From contig JANLSK010000329.1 of the NCBI GenBank assembly GCA_031362415.1, positions 1-64,000 of the forward strand: a stretch of 64,000 nucleotides of DNA. Direction: 5' to 3'. The position numbers and the translations under genes are program-made. Within the stretch, counting starts at the first letter, position 1; the number at the start of each line of letters is the position of its first letter. The DNA is from VFJJ01 sp031362415 (lineage in GTDB: Bacteria; Actinomycetota; Acidimicrobiia; IMCC26256; VFJJ01). Below the pieces are notes generated by a model. That model ran no database searches and was not told the DNA's origin. It worked only from the letters and a program-made list of their open reading frames with translations. This document shows, piece by piece, positions 25,166 through 34,054 of the stretch.

Positions 25166-26914
25166 TTACTCGTCGCCCCCGACTGCGTTCGATCCGACTG
25201 CGTTCGATCCGACGGTGCCGGTCGGGTGAATGGTGACGGTGCCGTGGGTGCCGTCGACGGTGATAAGGGTGCCGTCGGCGATGGTGAGGGATGCTCCGGG
25301 CGCGCTGACGACGGCCGGTATCCCGAGCTCGCGGGCGATGATCGCGGCGTGGCTCTGTTGGGCGCCGACGTCGACGACCACGCCGGCGACGGCCAGGAAC
25401 AGCGGCGTCCATGCCGGGTCGGTGATCGGCGCCACCAGGATGTCGCCCGGCTCGAGCGATCCGGGCGCTGACGGATCCATGATCACCCGGGCCGGCCCCG
25501 TCGCCGTGCCGGGGCACACCCCCATGCCGATCAACGTTCGTGGTGCGGTGTCGATCGAACGTCGCTCCGAGCGGAGGACCCACGTGTCGGGTGGTGGAAC
25601 CTCGCCTTCGAACCAGAACGGGGGCACCCGCGCCTGGAGCTCGTCACGCGCGGTCCGGCGTTCGGCCAAGGTGTCGGCGAACGCTCCCGGGTGCTCCACG
25701 AATCGCGGTAGCTCGTCGAAGGTGAGCAGGAAGAGCTCGGACCGATCGATCTGGTGGCGGCGGGCCAGCTCCCGCAAAGCGAGACGGGCCGGTTCGAGGC
25801 AGCGCACGAACGTCGCCTTGGTCGCCTCGCGCGCGGCGCCGTGGAGTGCCGCGGTGTCGATCGCTCGCCGGAACAGGGCCCGGCGAGGTCCACGGAGTCG
25901 GCCCAGCGTCTCGAGAGTTGCCTGGGCCCGGTCCTCAGCCAGCCGTGTGCGAGCGCGCACCGGATCGCGTTCGGCGGGGGCGTTCCGGAGCCGATCGATC
26001 GCCGCCAGGGCAATGCCCGGGTCGGTGCCCCAGGTGGCCGAGCCGAGCTCCCACTCATCGGGCCCTCGCGATCCGTACACCGAGAGGAACCGGTCGAAGG
26101 CGGCGATGAACTCGGAGGCCCCGGAAGCTTCATGACGGAGTCGCGTGTCGAGACCGTCCACGCCGGCGTCGAACTCCCGGGTGAGCACGGGCGAATCGGC
26201 AACCATCCGGCCCAGCCGCCACAGGCCGAACGCCGGCTCGGCCGACTCGATGGTGCCGAGGCCGGCCGTCAGCCGGTTGACGAGCGACGGATCGCCGAAG
26301 CCGTCGGTGAGGCGTTCGAGGACCGCACGGGACACCGAGGCGAACATGCTGACGCGCAGCAGCCGCTCCATCATCTCCTCGAACTTCTCGGGCAAACGCC
26401 GGGCGATCTCGATGAGCTGATCGTCGTCGGCTGTGGCGATCGGTGGGAGAGCAGCGATCCAGGCCGCGGCGGCGGACCGGTCGCGTTCGACGACGCCGCG
26501 ATCGGGGCGTAGCAGCGATCGCGCGGAGCTGTTCCCGAGCCGCACGGTGCAGCGCAGGCTGCGGTCGTCACGCCGGGCCACGTACGGCGGCGCGTCGCTC
26601 AGGCCGAAGAGCTGTTGGTCGACGTCGGCGACGGTCATGCCGGGAGCACGGAACGCGCTGACCCTCATCATCGAGACGTTGCCGTACAGGTAGCCGCCGA
26701 ACACGCCGGTGATCGCCCCGTCGCTGTCGTCGATGTGCGAGCGAGACAAGGCCCCGAGGCCCACCAGCGCTGCCTCCTGGCTCCGCCGGGCCGCCCCGGT
26801 GATCAGCGAGCCCGTGAGCGGCGTCATCACGTTGGGGAACACCTCGCCCATGTTCCCTCGTCCGTACAGCGGGAAGATCCGGCTCGGCTCCTGGTCGATC
26901 ACGGTGTATCGCAT
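25166..26914 (-). CDS. PEP-utilising swivel-domain protein (582 aa)
   Basis: The C-terminus is a phosphohistidine swivel domain: GDILVAPITDPAWTPLFLAV, then DVGAQQSHAAIIARELGIPAVV, where the His of SHAAI is the phospho-acceptor seen in PEP synthase, PPDK and rifampin phosphotransferase. The N-terminal about 450 residues are helical and resemble the region beside the swivel in such enzymes, but no ATP-grasp domain is present here or next door. Either it works with an ATP-grasp partner elsewhere or has another phosphotransfer role. The tail repeats GSNAVGSNAVG. It is divergent from the Excalibur protein. Confidence 0.78.
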   Translation of the reverse strand: MRYTVIDQEPSRIFPLYGRGNMGEVFPNVMTPLTGSLITGAARRSQEAALVGLGALSRSHIDDSDGAITGVFGGYLYGNVSMMRVSAFRAPGMTVADVDQQLFGLSDAPPYVARRDDRSLRCTVRLGNSSARSLLRPDRGVVERDRSAAAAWIAALPPIATADDDQLIEIARRLPEKFEEMMERLLRVSMFASVSRAVLERLTDGFGDPSLVNRLTAGLGTIESAEPAFGLWRLGRMVADSPVLTREFDAGVDGLDTRLRHEASGASEFIAAFDRFLSVYGSRGPDEWELGSATWGTDPGIALAAIDRLRNAPAERDPVRARTRLAEDRAQATLETLGRLRGPRRALFRRAIDTAALHGAAREATKATFVRCLEPARLALRELARRHQIDRSELFLLTFDELPRFVEHPGAFADTLAERRTARDELQARVPPFWFEGEVPPPDTWVLRSERRSIDTAPRTLIGMGVCPGTATGPARVIMDPSAPGSLEPGDILVAPITDPAWTPLFLAVAGVVVDVGAQQSHAAIIARELGIPAVVSAPGASLTIADGTLITVDGTHGTVTIHPTGTVGSNAVGSNAVGGDE

Positions 26915-26968
26915 CGCGGCCTCCTACGGTGCCGTCGGTCACCCTGAACAACAGACGTCCCAGTTCAA

Positions 26969-26987
26969 GGATCGGGTGACCCGATCC
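26969..26987. promoter_or_regulatory. Perfect 19-bp palindrome in a divergent promoter region
   Basis: GGATCGGGTGACCCGATCC: 9-bp arms around one central base, 55 bases upstream of the PEP-utilising gene start and 82-118 upstream of the Excalibur gene. Right after it TCGGCGATTCGG is directly repeated (26988 and 27003). Looks like a dimeric regulator site; a hairpin is the alternative. Confidence 0.6.
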
Positions 26988-27086
26988 TCGGCGATTCGGG
27001 CATCGGCGATTCGGTCGCCATGGGGGTTGTCGCTGCGCAAGTACCGTGGGATGACGAACAGTGTCACCGAAACGGAACGGGTGCTC

Positions 27087-28103
27087 ATGGGACGGATAGG
27101 CATGCTGGGTATGGCCATCGTGGTGTTGCTCGCGAGCTTCGTCGGTGTGGCGCAGGCCGCCGCTCCACCCAACCCCGGCGACTCGCGGAACTGCTCGGAT
27201 TTCGCGACTTGGGCGGCGACGAACACCTTCTACTGGACGTACTACGGGCTCTACGGCGATGTCGCCCAGCTCGACGTCGACGGTGACCGCATCGCCTGCG
27301 AGACCCAGACCGGCGCCCCGGCCGCCGCGCAGCTCCCTGCACCGGTGGCCAACGCCGGCTACTGGATGCTCGAAGGCGCCAACAGCCAAGTCTACGGCTT
27401 CGGCGACGCCTACGCCTCACCCAAGACCCCGGGCCCAACGGTTGCCATCGCCGCGACGCCCGCGGGCGGGTATCTGGTGCTGGCTGCGTCCGGCAAGGTG
27501 AGCACGCACTTCGCCGCCTGGTCCGGCGACGTCGACACCTCGAGCCTGGCCGTGGGCGAGGTGCTCACCTCGATCGCCGGCAAGCCCGACGGGACGGGTT
27601 ATTGGGTGTTCACCAACCGGGGACGGGCGATCCCGTTCGGCTCGGCCACCTTCTACGGCGACATGCGCGGCGTCACGCTCAACGGTCCCGTGGTCGCCTC
27701 GGCCGCCACCCCCACCGGGCTCGGGTACTGGATGGTCGCCAGCGACGGCGGCATCTTCACCTTCGGAGACGCCACGTTCTCGGGCAGCACCGGGAACTTC
27801 GTGCTCAACCAGCCCGTCGTGGGGATCGCCCCCGATCCCGACGGGACGGGGTACTGGCTCGTGGCCGCCGACGGCGGGATCTTCGCCTTCGCTGCCCCGT
27901 TTCGCGGGTCGCTCCCGGGCACCCTGCCGGCGGGCAGCCGCCTCAACCAACCGGTGATCGGGGCCCTCGCCTACGGCAACGGGTATCTCATGGTCGCCAG
28001 CGACGGTGGCATCTTCAGCTTCAGCGACAAGCCGTTCCTGGGCAGCCTGGGCGATGCGCCTCCCGTCAACCCCATCGTCGGCGTGGCCGTCTGGCGCAGC
28101 TAG
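27087..28103 (+). CDS. Secreted Excalibur-domain protein with GYWLVASDGG repeat module (338 aa)
   Basis: The signal peptide runs to about residue 24 (AQA). An Excalibur calcium-binding domain at about 30-73 contains Cys36 (NCSDFATW) and the DVDGDRIACE loop with Cys71, the usual disulphide pair and EF-hand-like ligands. From about residue 85 come six propeller-like repeats (GYWMVASDGGIFTFGDATF, GYWLVAADGGIFAFAAPF and others) like the giant protein's C-terminus. ATG 27087 gives a compact signal peptide; ATG 27051 is in frame and would add 12 residues. It ends at a strong inverted repeat facing the P450 gene. Confidence 0.8.
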   Translation: MGRIGMLGMAIVVLLASFVGVAQAAAPPNPGDSRNCSDFATWAATNTFYWTYYGLYGDVAQLDVDGDRIACETQTGAPAAAQLPAPVANAGYWMLEGANSQVYGFGDAYASPKTPGPTVAIAATPAGGYLVLAASGKVSTHFAAWSGDVDTSSLAVGEVLTSIAGKPDGTGYWVFTNRGRAIPFGSATFYGDMRGVTLNGPVVASAATPTGLGYWMVASDGGIFTFGDATFSGSTGNFVLNQPVVGIAPDPDGTGYWLVAADGGIFAFAAPFRGSLPGTLPAGSRLNQPVIGALAYGNGYLMVASDGGIFSFSDKPFLGSLGDAPPVNPIVGVAVWRS

Positions 28104-28116
28104 ACGAAACGCCCCG

Positions 28117-28164
28117 CAACTGTCAGCGTGGGTACCCGGATGCGGGTACCCACGCTGACAGTTG
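28117..28164. terminator. Perfect 21-bp inverted repeat between convergent genes
   Basis: The arm at 28117-28137 begins CAACTGTCAGCGTG and ends GGTACCC. Its exact reverse complement is at 28144-28164, with a six-base loop GGATGC. It lies between the Excalibur gene stop (28103) and the P450 stop (28179) and can fold on either transcript, so a bidirectional terminator is the natural reading. There is no T-run on either side. Confidence 0.8.
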
Positions 28165-28178
28165 GAGCGCGGTGGGTT

Positions 28179-29417
28179 TCACTCAGAGCGCGTTCCGGGT
28201 GTGAACTGGACGGGGAGGTGCTTGATCCCGTTGATGAAGTTGGAGCGCAGGCGCTTGACCTCGCCGCCTTGGCGGATGTCGGGCATCCGCTTGAGGATCT
28301 CCTCGAACATGACCCGGATCTCCATGCGGGCCAGGTTGGCGCCGAGGCAGAAGTGCGGACCGCCACCGCCGAAGGCCACATGGTCGTTGGGCGTGCGTTC
28401 GATGTCGAAGCGGAACGGATCCTCGAAGACGTCCTCGTCGCGGTTCGCCGAGATGTACCAGATCAGGATCTTGTCGCCCTCGGCGATGTGTTCGCCGCGC
28501 AGCTCGTAATCGCGCGTCGCCGTCCGGCGGAAGTGCATGACCGGTGTACCCCAGCGGAGCATCTCCTCGACGGCCGAGTCGATGAGGCTCGGGTCGGCGA
28601 GCAGTCGGGCCCACTGGTCGGGGTTCTCGAAGAACGCCAGCATGGCATGGCTGATGAGATTCCGTGTGGTCTCGCTGCCTGCCACCGACAACAGCATGAA
28701 GAACAGGTCGAACTCGAGCTCCGAGAGCTGGTGCCGGTCGCCTTCGAACTCGATCTCGGCGTTCAGCAAGGTGCTGATGATGTCGTCGCCCGGGTTGGCG
28801 CGCTTCTCGGCCGCCAAGGCGTTGGCGTAGAAGTACATCTCGGCCCTGGCGTTGTTGGCTTGGCTCTCGCCGACCTGGTACTCGGGGTCATCGCCGCCGA
28901 TCATGGCGTTGGTCCAGTCGAAGATCTTGTGGCGATCGTCGAGCGGCACACCCATGAGATCGGCGATGGCCTGGAGCGGCAACTCAGCCGCGATGTCGGT
29001 CACGAAGTCGCACTCGCCACGCTCGATGACCTCGTCGACGATGGTGCGGGCCCGGTCGATGATCGTCGCCTGCAGCTTGGCGATCATGCGGGGCGTGAAG
29101 CCCTTGTTGACCAGGAGCCGGTACCTCGTGTGTCGGGACGGGTCCATGTACAGCATGAGCAACGAGATGCCCTCGGCCTCCTCAGGCGTGGGATCCTGCA
29201 CCTGGGCCGTCGGCGAGGAAGAGAACGTCTCCCAGTCGCGGTTGATGGTGCACACGTCGGCGTGTTTGGTGATGACCCAGAACCCGGGGCCCCCGGGCTC
29301 CTCGTGCCAGGAGACCGGCGCATCGTGGCGCAGACGGGTGAACGACTCGTGCGGCACCGCCGGCACATAGGTGTCGGGGCTGTACAGGTCGATCCCGGCC
29401 GGTTGCGTCTTCGCCAT
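28179..29417 (-). CDS. Cytochrome P450, CYP125/CYP142/CYP124-like (412 aa)
   Basis: I-helix AGSETT, K-helix EEMLR (ExxR) and haem-ligand loop FGGGGPHFCLGANLARMEI are intact. The double-Gly haem loop and length fit actinobacterial P450s that hydroxylate sterol side chains or branched lipids at the terminal carbon. GGAGAG precedes the ATG on the minus strand. A KstR-like palindrome sits 48 bases upstream, which favours a sterol catabolic role. Ferredoxin and reductase genes are not adjacent. Confidence 0.88.
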   Translation of the reverse strand: MAKTQPAGIDLYSPDTYVPAVPHESFTRLRHDAPVSWHEEPGGPGFWVITKHADVCTINRDWETFSSSPTAQVQDPTPEEAEGISLLMLYMDPSRHTRYRLLVNKGFTPRMIAKLQATIIDRARTIVDEVIERGECDFVTDIAAELPLQAIADLMGVPLDDRHKIFDWTNAMIGGDDPEYQVGESQANNARAEMYFYANALAAEKRANPGDDIISTLLNAEIEFEGDRHQLSELEFDLFFMLLSVAGSETTRNLISHAMLAFFENPDQWARLLADPSLIDSAVEEMLRWGTPVMHFRRTATRDYELRGEHIAEGDKILIWYISANRDEDVFEDPFRFDIERTPNDHVAFGGGGPHFCLGANLARMEIRVMFEEILKRMPDIRQGGEVKRLRSNFINGIKHLPVQFTPGTRSE

Positions 29418-29463
29418 GGTCGGAGCTCTCCGCGAGGTTGGGGACGGACCGATGGGTCCGAAG

Positions 29464-29479
29464 GTAGAACCGATTCTAC
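29464..29479. promoter_or_regulatory. KstR-like palindromic operator
   Basis: GTAGAACCGATTCTAC, two 6-bp arms around CCGA. The inner 14 bases TAGAACCGATTCTA fit the KstR consensus TnnAACnnGTTnnA at all specified positions but one (A for G). It lies 48-62 bases upstream of the P450 start and about 185 bases from the divergent lipoprotein gene. Confidence 0.6.
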
Positions 29480-29663
29480 TCGGACGGGCGCGCTGGTTGA
29501 AGGGCTCAGCCGCCCGCCGCGCCGTGTCGGACCTCCGAAGGTCGACGGGCGGTCAAAGGCCCCTCTCCTGGTCTGCCAGACTTCAGGTGTCGGGAGAGAG
29601 CGTGGCACCCAGCGATGGGGGTCCGACCCGGCGGGCAGTGACCACGATTCCCCGAGGAGATGC

Positions 29664-31334
29664 ATGAAACGCCGCCTCATCGCCCTGCTGGGCGTGCTGG
29701 CGCTGGCCGTTGCCGCGTGCGGCGGTGGCGACGACGACACCAGCGCCAGCGACGACGACTCCGCGAGCACCGACGACGACGGTTCGTCGCGGCGGACCAC
29801 GAGCACCGAGGGCGATGGTGGACGCGGCGATGGCGATGTCGAGGCCTACTGCGAGCTGAGGGCCGAGGGCGACGCGCTGGAGGCCGACCTGGGCGACGAG
29901 CCGACACCCGAGGCGCTCGAGGAGTACTTCGACGAGCAGCGGGCTCTCATCGATCAGGCGCTCGAGGTGGTGCCCGACGAGATCGCCGAGGAGCTCCAGG
30001 ACGACTTCGACGCGTTCGACGAGGTGATCGAAGCCGCCGAGAACGCCAACTTCGACATCACCGACCCCGACCTGATCGATACGCTCAACGAGATCGGCGA
30101 CCGTCTGAGCGAGCACAGGGCGGTGCTCAAGGAGTTCGCGGACGAGAACTGCGATGGCGGTGGAAGCGACGGCAGCGGTGGCGACGACACCACAGGCGGC
30201 GGCGGTTTCTCAACATCGTCCACCGTGCCCGGCGACGATCCCGTGGGCGATCCCGAGCCGGTGTCGTCGGACGGGGACATCGTGGCCTACTGCGCCTCGG
30301 TGACGGCCTCGGCGGCGTTGACCCTGCCCGACGATCCATCGCCCCGGCAGTTCAAGCAGTACCTCCTCACCCAGGACGCCCTCGTGCTCGACGCGTACGC
30401 CACTGTTCCCGAGGAGATCGTCGACGAGTACACGGTGTTCGTGCGGGCGTTCAGCGACCTCGTCGTGGCCGCCGAGGAAGCCGCATTCGACATCAACGAT
30501 CCCGGGGTCATCGAGGCGGTCGACACGCTGATCGCCGACACCGAGATCGTTGCCGTCACCGAGACGGTCGACGCGTTCAACGCCGCCACCTGCGACGGTG
30601 ACATCGTTGCGGTGGGCGATGGTGATCCGTTGGCCCTGTGCGCCGCCGACGAGACGCTCAACCTGCTCGTCGACGACCTCTTCTCGGCGACCGATCCCGA
30701 AGATGTCGAGGCCGCGCTCTTTGATCTGATCTCCCTGCTCGGCGAGAGCGTCCCGAACGCCCCCACCGAGGTGCGGCCCGACGTCGAGGTCCTCCTCGGG
30801 GCGTTCGAGGTCCTCGACGGGGAGGCCGTGCTCGTGGGCTACGACCTCGCCGATCCCGAGCTCCTCGAGAGCGTGCAAGCAATTTTCGGCGAACCGAGCG
30901 TGCTCGAGGCGAGCGACAATCTCGTGGCCTGGGTTGGTGCCAACTGCGATACCGGGGTGGGTGACCCCAGCGCCGACCTTGCGCCCATTTCCGCGCTGTG
31001 CTCTGGCGGGAACCTCTTCGCCTGCGACGTGCTGTTCACGACCTCCGACATCGCCTCGGCCGAGGAAGGCCTGGCGTTGGCGTGCGGCGGGAGCGCCATG
31101 GTGGGCGGCGGCGGCGAGTGCTTCGACGAGAGCCCGTTCCTCCGCACGGGTTCCAGCCCGGAGATGGACGCGGTCACCGACCTGTGCGTCGCCGGGAACG
31201 GTCAGGCCTGCTACGGGCTCTACATCAACTCGGCCATCGGCTCCGACTACGAGCTCGTCGGTGCAACCTGCGACTTCGAGCAGAACGAGGGTGACGATCC
31301 CTTCAACTGTGTGACCGGTGACTTCGGCGCTTGA
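29664..31334 (+). CDS. Large acidic Cys-containing lipoprotein, tandem copy 1 (556 aa)
   Basis: Signal peptide with lipobox VAAC (Cys19), then an acidic Asp/Ser linker. Three repeats of about 130 residues follow, each opening with a Cys (AYCELRAEGDAL, AYCASVTASAAL, ALCAADETLNLL). Each has a helical core (VP.EI......F......V..A...FDI) and closes with a Cys (ENCDG, ATCDG, ANCDT). The C-terminal about 115-residue domain has eight cysteines (CSGGNLFACDVLF ... GNGQACYGLYINSAIGSDYE ... TCDF). ATG 29664 has GAGGAG five bases upstream. Function unknown; export to the outer leaflet is clear. Confidence 0.78.
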   Translation: MKRRLIALLGVLALAVAACGGGDDDTSASDDDSASTDDDGSSRRTTSTEGDGGRGDGDVEAYCELRAEGDALEADLGDEPTPEALEEYFDEQRALIDQALEVVPDEIAEELQDDFDAFDEVIEAAENANFDITDPDLIDTLNEIGDRLSEHRAVLKEFADENCDGGGSDGSGGDDTTGGGGFSTSSTVPGDDPVGDPEPVSSDGDIVAYCASVTASAALTLPDDPSPRQFKQYLLTQDALVLDAYATVPEEIVDEYTVFVRAFSDLVVAAEEAAFDINDPGVIEAVDTLIADTEIVAVTETVDAFNAATCDGDIVAVGDGDPLALCAADETLNLLVDDLFSATDPEDVEAALFDLISLLGESVPNAPTEVRPDVEVLLGAFEVLDGEAVLVGYDLADPELLESVQAIFGEPSVLEASDNLVAWVGANCDTGVGDPSADLAPISALCSGGNLFACDVLFTTSDIASAEEGLALACGGSAMVGGGGECFDESPFLRTGSSPEMDAVTDLCVAGNGQACYGLYINSAIGSDYELVGATCDFEQNEGDDPFNCVTGDFGA

Positions 31335-31418
31335 GCCGAGGCGCCATTGCCCGCAGTGCCTGCAGTGCCTGCGTGCCCCCAGGGCCCGCTGTGATCCCCC
31401 ACTTCCCCGAGGAGACCC

Positions 31419-33020
31419 ATGAGACGCCGATTGATCGCCCTGCTGGGTGTGCTGGCCCTGACCGTTGCTGCATGTGGCGGCGGCGATGACGACACCAACG
31501 CCGGAAACGAAACCGAGAACACCGACGACGAGGGTTCGTCACGTCGAACGCAGAACACCGATGACGAGGGTGACGTCGACGAGTTCTGTTCGCTGAACGC
31601 CGAGGCCGAAGCTCTCGGGGACGAGCTGTCCGAAGAAGCGAGCGCGGACGAGTTCGAAGAGTTTCTCGATGGCCAGCAGGCGCTCATCGACGACGCCCGC
31701 GATGTTGTTCCGGCGGAGATCGCCGACGAGTTCGCCGACTTCGCTGACGGTTTCGACGCCATCGTCGAGGCGGCCGCCGATGCCGGCTTCGACCTCACCG
31801 ACGAAGGCTTCAACGAGGAAGCAGCCCAGATCACGGAGGATTTCGCCGACGCCCAGGATGCGCTCGACGAGTTCGAGGCCGACAACTGCGAGACCGACGA
31901 GCCGGCCACCACCGAGCCCGAGGAACCCGAGACCACGTTCGCGCCGTCGACGGGCGACCTGGTGGCGTACTGCGCGGCCGAGACTGCTGCTCAGACCATC
32001 ACCCTGGCAGACGACCCGACGCCTCGCCAGCTCAAGCAGTACCTCCTGACCCAACAGGACCTGATCGAAGAAGCGCACGCCAACGTCCCGGCCGAGATCG
32101 CCGCCGAGTACGAAGTCGTCGCCAGTACCCTCGACCTGCTCGTGCAGTTCGCCGACGAGTCCGGCTACGACATCAACGAAGAGCCGTTGGCCGGGTTCCT
32201 CGAAGCCGCGGCCACCGACGAGAGCGTGACTGCGGCTGACGAAGTGGTCGATGCCTTCGACGCCGCCAACTGTGAGAGCGAGCCCACGGGCGGCGGTGAA
32301 GGCGATCCGCTGGCCTTGTGCGCAGCCGACGAGACCCTCAACCTCCTTGCCGACGACCTCTTTGCGTCGAGTGACCCGACCGACGTGGAGAACGCGTTCT
32401 CCGCCCTGATCTTGACCCTCGAGCAGGCCGTCCTCGACGCACCTGCAGAGATCCAGGCCGACATCGAGACCCTTCACGCCGGGTTCGTGGCCCTCGACGA
32501 GGCAGCAGCCAGCTTCGGCTACGACCTCTCCGAGCCCGACTTCCTGGCTGTCGTCGAGGCGGTCTTCGAGGACCCGGCTTCGATCGAGGCGAGCGAGAAC
32601 CTCGACGCCTGGGTGGCCGACAACTGTGATTCAGCCGAGCCGGTCGGCGGCGACGAGGAGGGTCTGGCCGAGATCGCTGGCCTGTGCTCGGCCGGCAACC
32701 TGTTCGCCTGCGACGTGCTCTACACCACATCCGACTTCGGCTCCGAGCTCGAGAACCTGGCTCTGTCGTGTGGCGGCGACGCCATGCTGGGCACCGGTGG
32801 CGGCTGCTTCGACGAGAGCTCCTTCCTCGTGGCGGGCTCGAGCCCGGAGATGGACCTCGTCTCCCAGCTGTGTATCGAAGGGAACGGTCAGGCCTGCTAC
32901 GGCGTGTACATCAACTCGGCCGTCGGCTCCGAGTACGAGACGCTCGGGGCGACGTGCGCCTTCCTGCAGGACGAAACCGATGATCCCCTCAACTGCGTGA
33001 CGGGCGACCTCGGGGCCTGA
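31419..33020 (+). CDS. Large acidic Cys-containing lipoprotein, tandem copy 2 (533 aa)
   Basis: Paralogue of the preceding gene with the same architecture: lipobox VAAC, acidic linker, three repeats bounded by Cys (EFCSLNAEAEAL, AYCAAETAAQTI, ALCAADETLNLL) and the eight-Cys C-terminal domain (CSAGNLFACDVLYTTSDF ... GNGQACYGVYINSAVGSEYE). Near identity is strongest in the signal peptide and the C-terminal domain. Leader context is also shared (CCCCGAGGAGA before both ATGs). The 84-base gap has no terminator, so the two are probably one transcript. Confidence 0.78.
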   Translation: MRRRLIALLGVLALTVAACGGGDDDTNAGNETENTDDEGSSRRTQNTDDEGDVDEFCSLNAEAEALGDELSEEASADEFEEFLDGQQALIDDARDVVPAEIADEFADFADGFDAIVEAAADAGFDLTDEGFNEEAAQITEDFADAQDALDEFEADNCETDEPATTEPEEPETTFAPSTGDLVAYCAAETAAQTITLADDPTPRQLKQYLLTQQDLIEEAHANVPAEIAAEYEVVASTLDLLVQFADESGYDINEEPLAGFLEAAATDESVTAADEVVDAFDAANCESEPTGGGEGDPLALCAADETLNLLADDLFASSDPTDVENAFSALILTLEQAVLDAPAEIQADIETLHAGFVALDEAAASFGYDLSEPDFLAVVEAVFEDPASIEASENLDAWVADNCDSAEPVGGDEEGLAEIAGLCSAGNLFACDVLYTTSDFGSELENLALSCGGDAMLGTGGGCFDESSFLVAGSSPEMDLVSQLCIEGNGQACYGVYINSAVGSEYETLGATCAFLQDETDDPLNCVTGDLGA

Positions 33021-33070
33021 GCCGAAGGCGCTCACGCCCACCGTTGCACCAGCATCACCTGCCCGGTTCA

Positions 33071-33102
33071 CCGAGGGGGAAGCTTCGACGCTTCCCCCTC
33101 GG
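33071..33102 (+). terminator. Perfect 13-bp hairpin terminator
   Basis: CCGAGGGGGAAGC (33071-33083) pairs with GCTTCCCCCTCGG (33090-33102) around a six-base loop, 50 bases after the second acidic lipoprotein. No T-run follows, as is common at this GC content. Confidence 0.8.
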
Positions 33103-33131
33103 CGCGTCTCGCCCTCGATCTCCAGCGAACA

Positions 33132-33148
33132 GGACGGGTAACCCGTCC
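33132..33148. promoter_or_regulatory. Inverted repeat upstream of the enoyl-CoA hydratase gene
   Basis: GGACGGGTAACCCGTCC, 7-bp arms around TAA, about 95 bases before the hydratase ATG. TAGGTT (33183-33188) downstream could be its -10. Candidate operator for a fatty-acid-type regulator; the regulator is not in the window. Confidence 0.45.
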
Positions 33149-33243
33149 GGCCGCCGATATGACAGCGCGAACGGGAGCGCCGTAGGTTGCCGCGGCCCTG
33201 GATCGTCGTCATCGGCGACCCGCCGCGACCGACCGAGGTTTCC

Positions 33244-34050
33244 ATGCCCCCCCATGCCATCGTCGAGCGCGACGAGCACGTGCTCACCGTCACGCTCAAC
33301 CGCCCGCACCGGTACAACGCCATCACGGGGGCCATGCTGGCCCGGATGGTCGATGCCTTCGTCGAGGCCTCGAACGATGACGGCATCCGGGCGATCATCC
33401 TCACCGGCGCCGGCGGGAACTTCTGCTCCGGTGCCGACCTGAAGGCCATGAGCGGCGATCCCGGCGATGACGCCGACGACGAGATCGACGTCCCGGCCCG
33501 GATGGCCGCCGACCCCGACCTGGCCTGGAAGGGGTTGCTGCGCAGCTACCGTCCGACCAAGCCCATCATCCTCGCGGTCGAGGGTGTGGCGATCGCCGGG
33601 GGCACCGAGATCCTGCAGGCCACCGACATCAGGGTGGCGGGAGAATCAGCCCGTTTCGGTGTCTCGGAAGCCCGCTGGTCCTTGTACCCCATGGGCGGCT
33701 CGGCGGTGCGGTTGCGCCGCCAGATCGCCTACACGCACGCAGCCGAGATCCTGCTCACGGGCAAGCACCTCACGGCCCGCGAGGCGCTGGCGATCGGGCT
33801 CGTCGGCCACGTGGTCCCCGACGGGCAGGCGCTGGCCAAGGCCCGGGAGATCGCCGCGGTCATCGCCGCCAATGGTCCCTTGGCCGTGGAGGCCATCCTC
33901 CGTACCTTGCACGAGACCGACGGGATGACCGAAGCCGAGGCCCTGGCCCACGAGTTCCACTACGGCCAGGCCGTCTTCTCCTCCGAGGACTCCAAGGAAG
34001 GCCCGCTCGCCTTCGCCCAGAAGCGCACGCCGAGCTTCAAGCGCCGGTAG
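33244..34050 (+). CDS. Enoyl-CoA hydratase/isomerase family protein (268 aa)
   Basis: Crotonase fold: N-terminal VLTVTLNRPHRYNAI, oxyanion-hole segment GAGGNFCSGADLKAM, second oxyanion Gly in EGVAIAGGTEILQATDIRVA, then ARFGVSEARWSLYPMGGSAVRL. It hydrates or isomerises enoyl-CoA thioesters in beta-oxidation. The second catalytic Glu of canonical hydratases falls at SEARWSL, so some activity divergence is possible. I chose ATG 33244 (MPPHAIVER), where family similarity begins, over TTG 33187. First gene of a run with thioesterase, acyl-CoA ligase and aldo/keto reductase. Confidence 0.88.
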   Translation: MPPHAIVERDEHVLTVTLNRPHRYNAITGAMLARMVDAFVEASNDDGIRAIILTGAGGNFCSGADLKAMSGDPGDDADDEIDVPARMAADPDLAWKGLLRSYRPTKPIILAVEGVAIAGGTEILQATDIRVAGESARFGVSEARWSLYPMGGSAVRLRRQIAYTHAAEILLTGKHLTAREALAIGLVGHVVPDGQALAKAREIAAVIAANGPLAVEAILRTLHETDGMTEAEALAHEFHYGQAVFSSEDSKEGPLAFAQKRTPSFKRR

Positions 34051-34054
34051 GGCC

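Noticed and set aside
28128..29663. Plus-strand ORF running over the P450 gene
   Set aside because: It is antisense to an intact P450; the real gene starts at ATG 29664 with a ribosome-binding site and lipobox.
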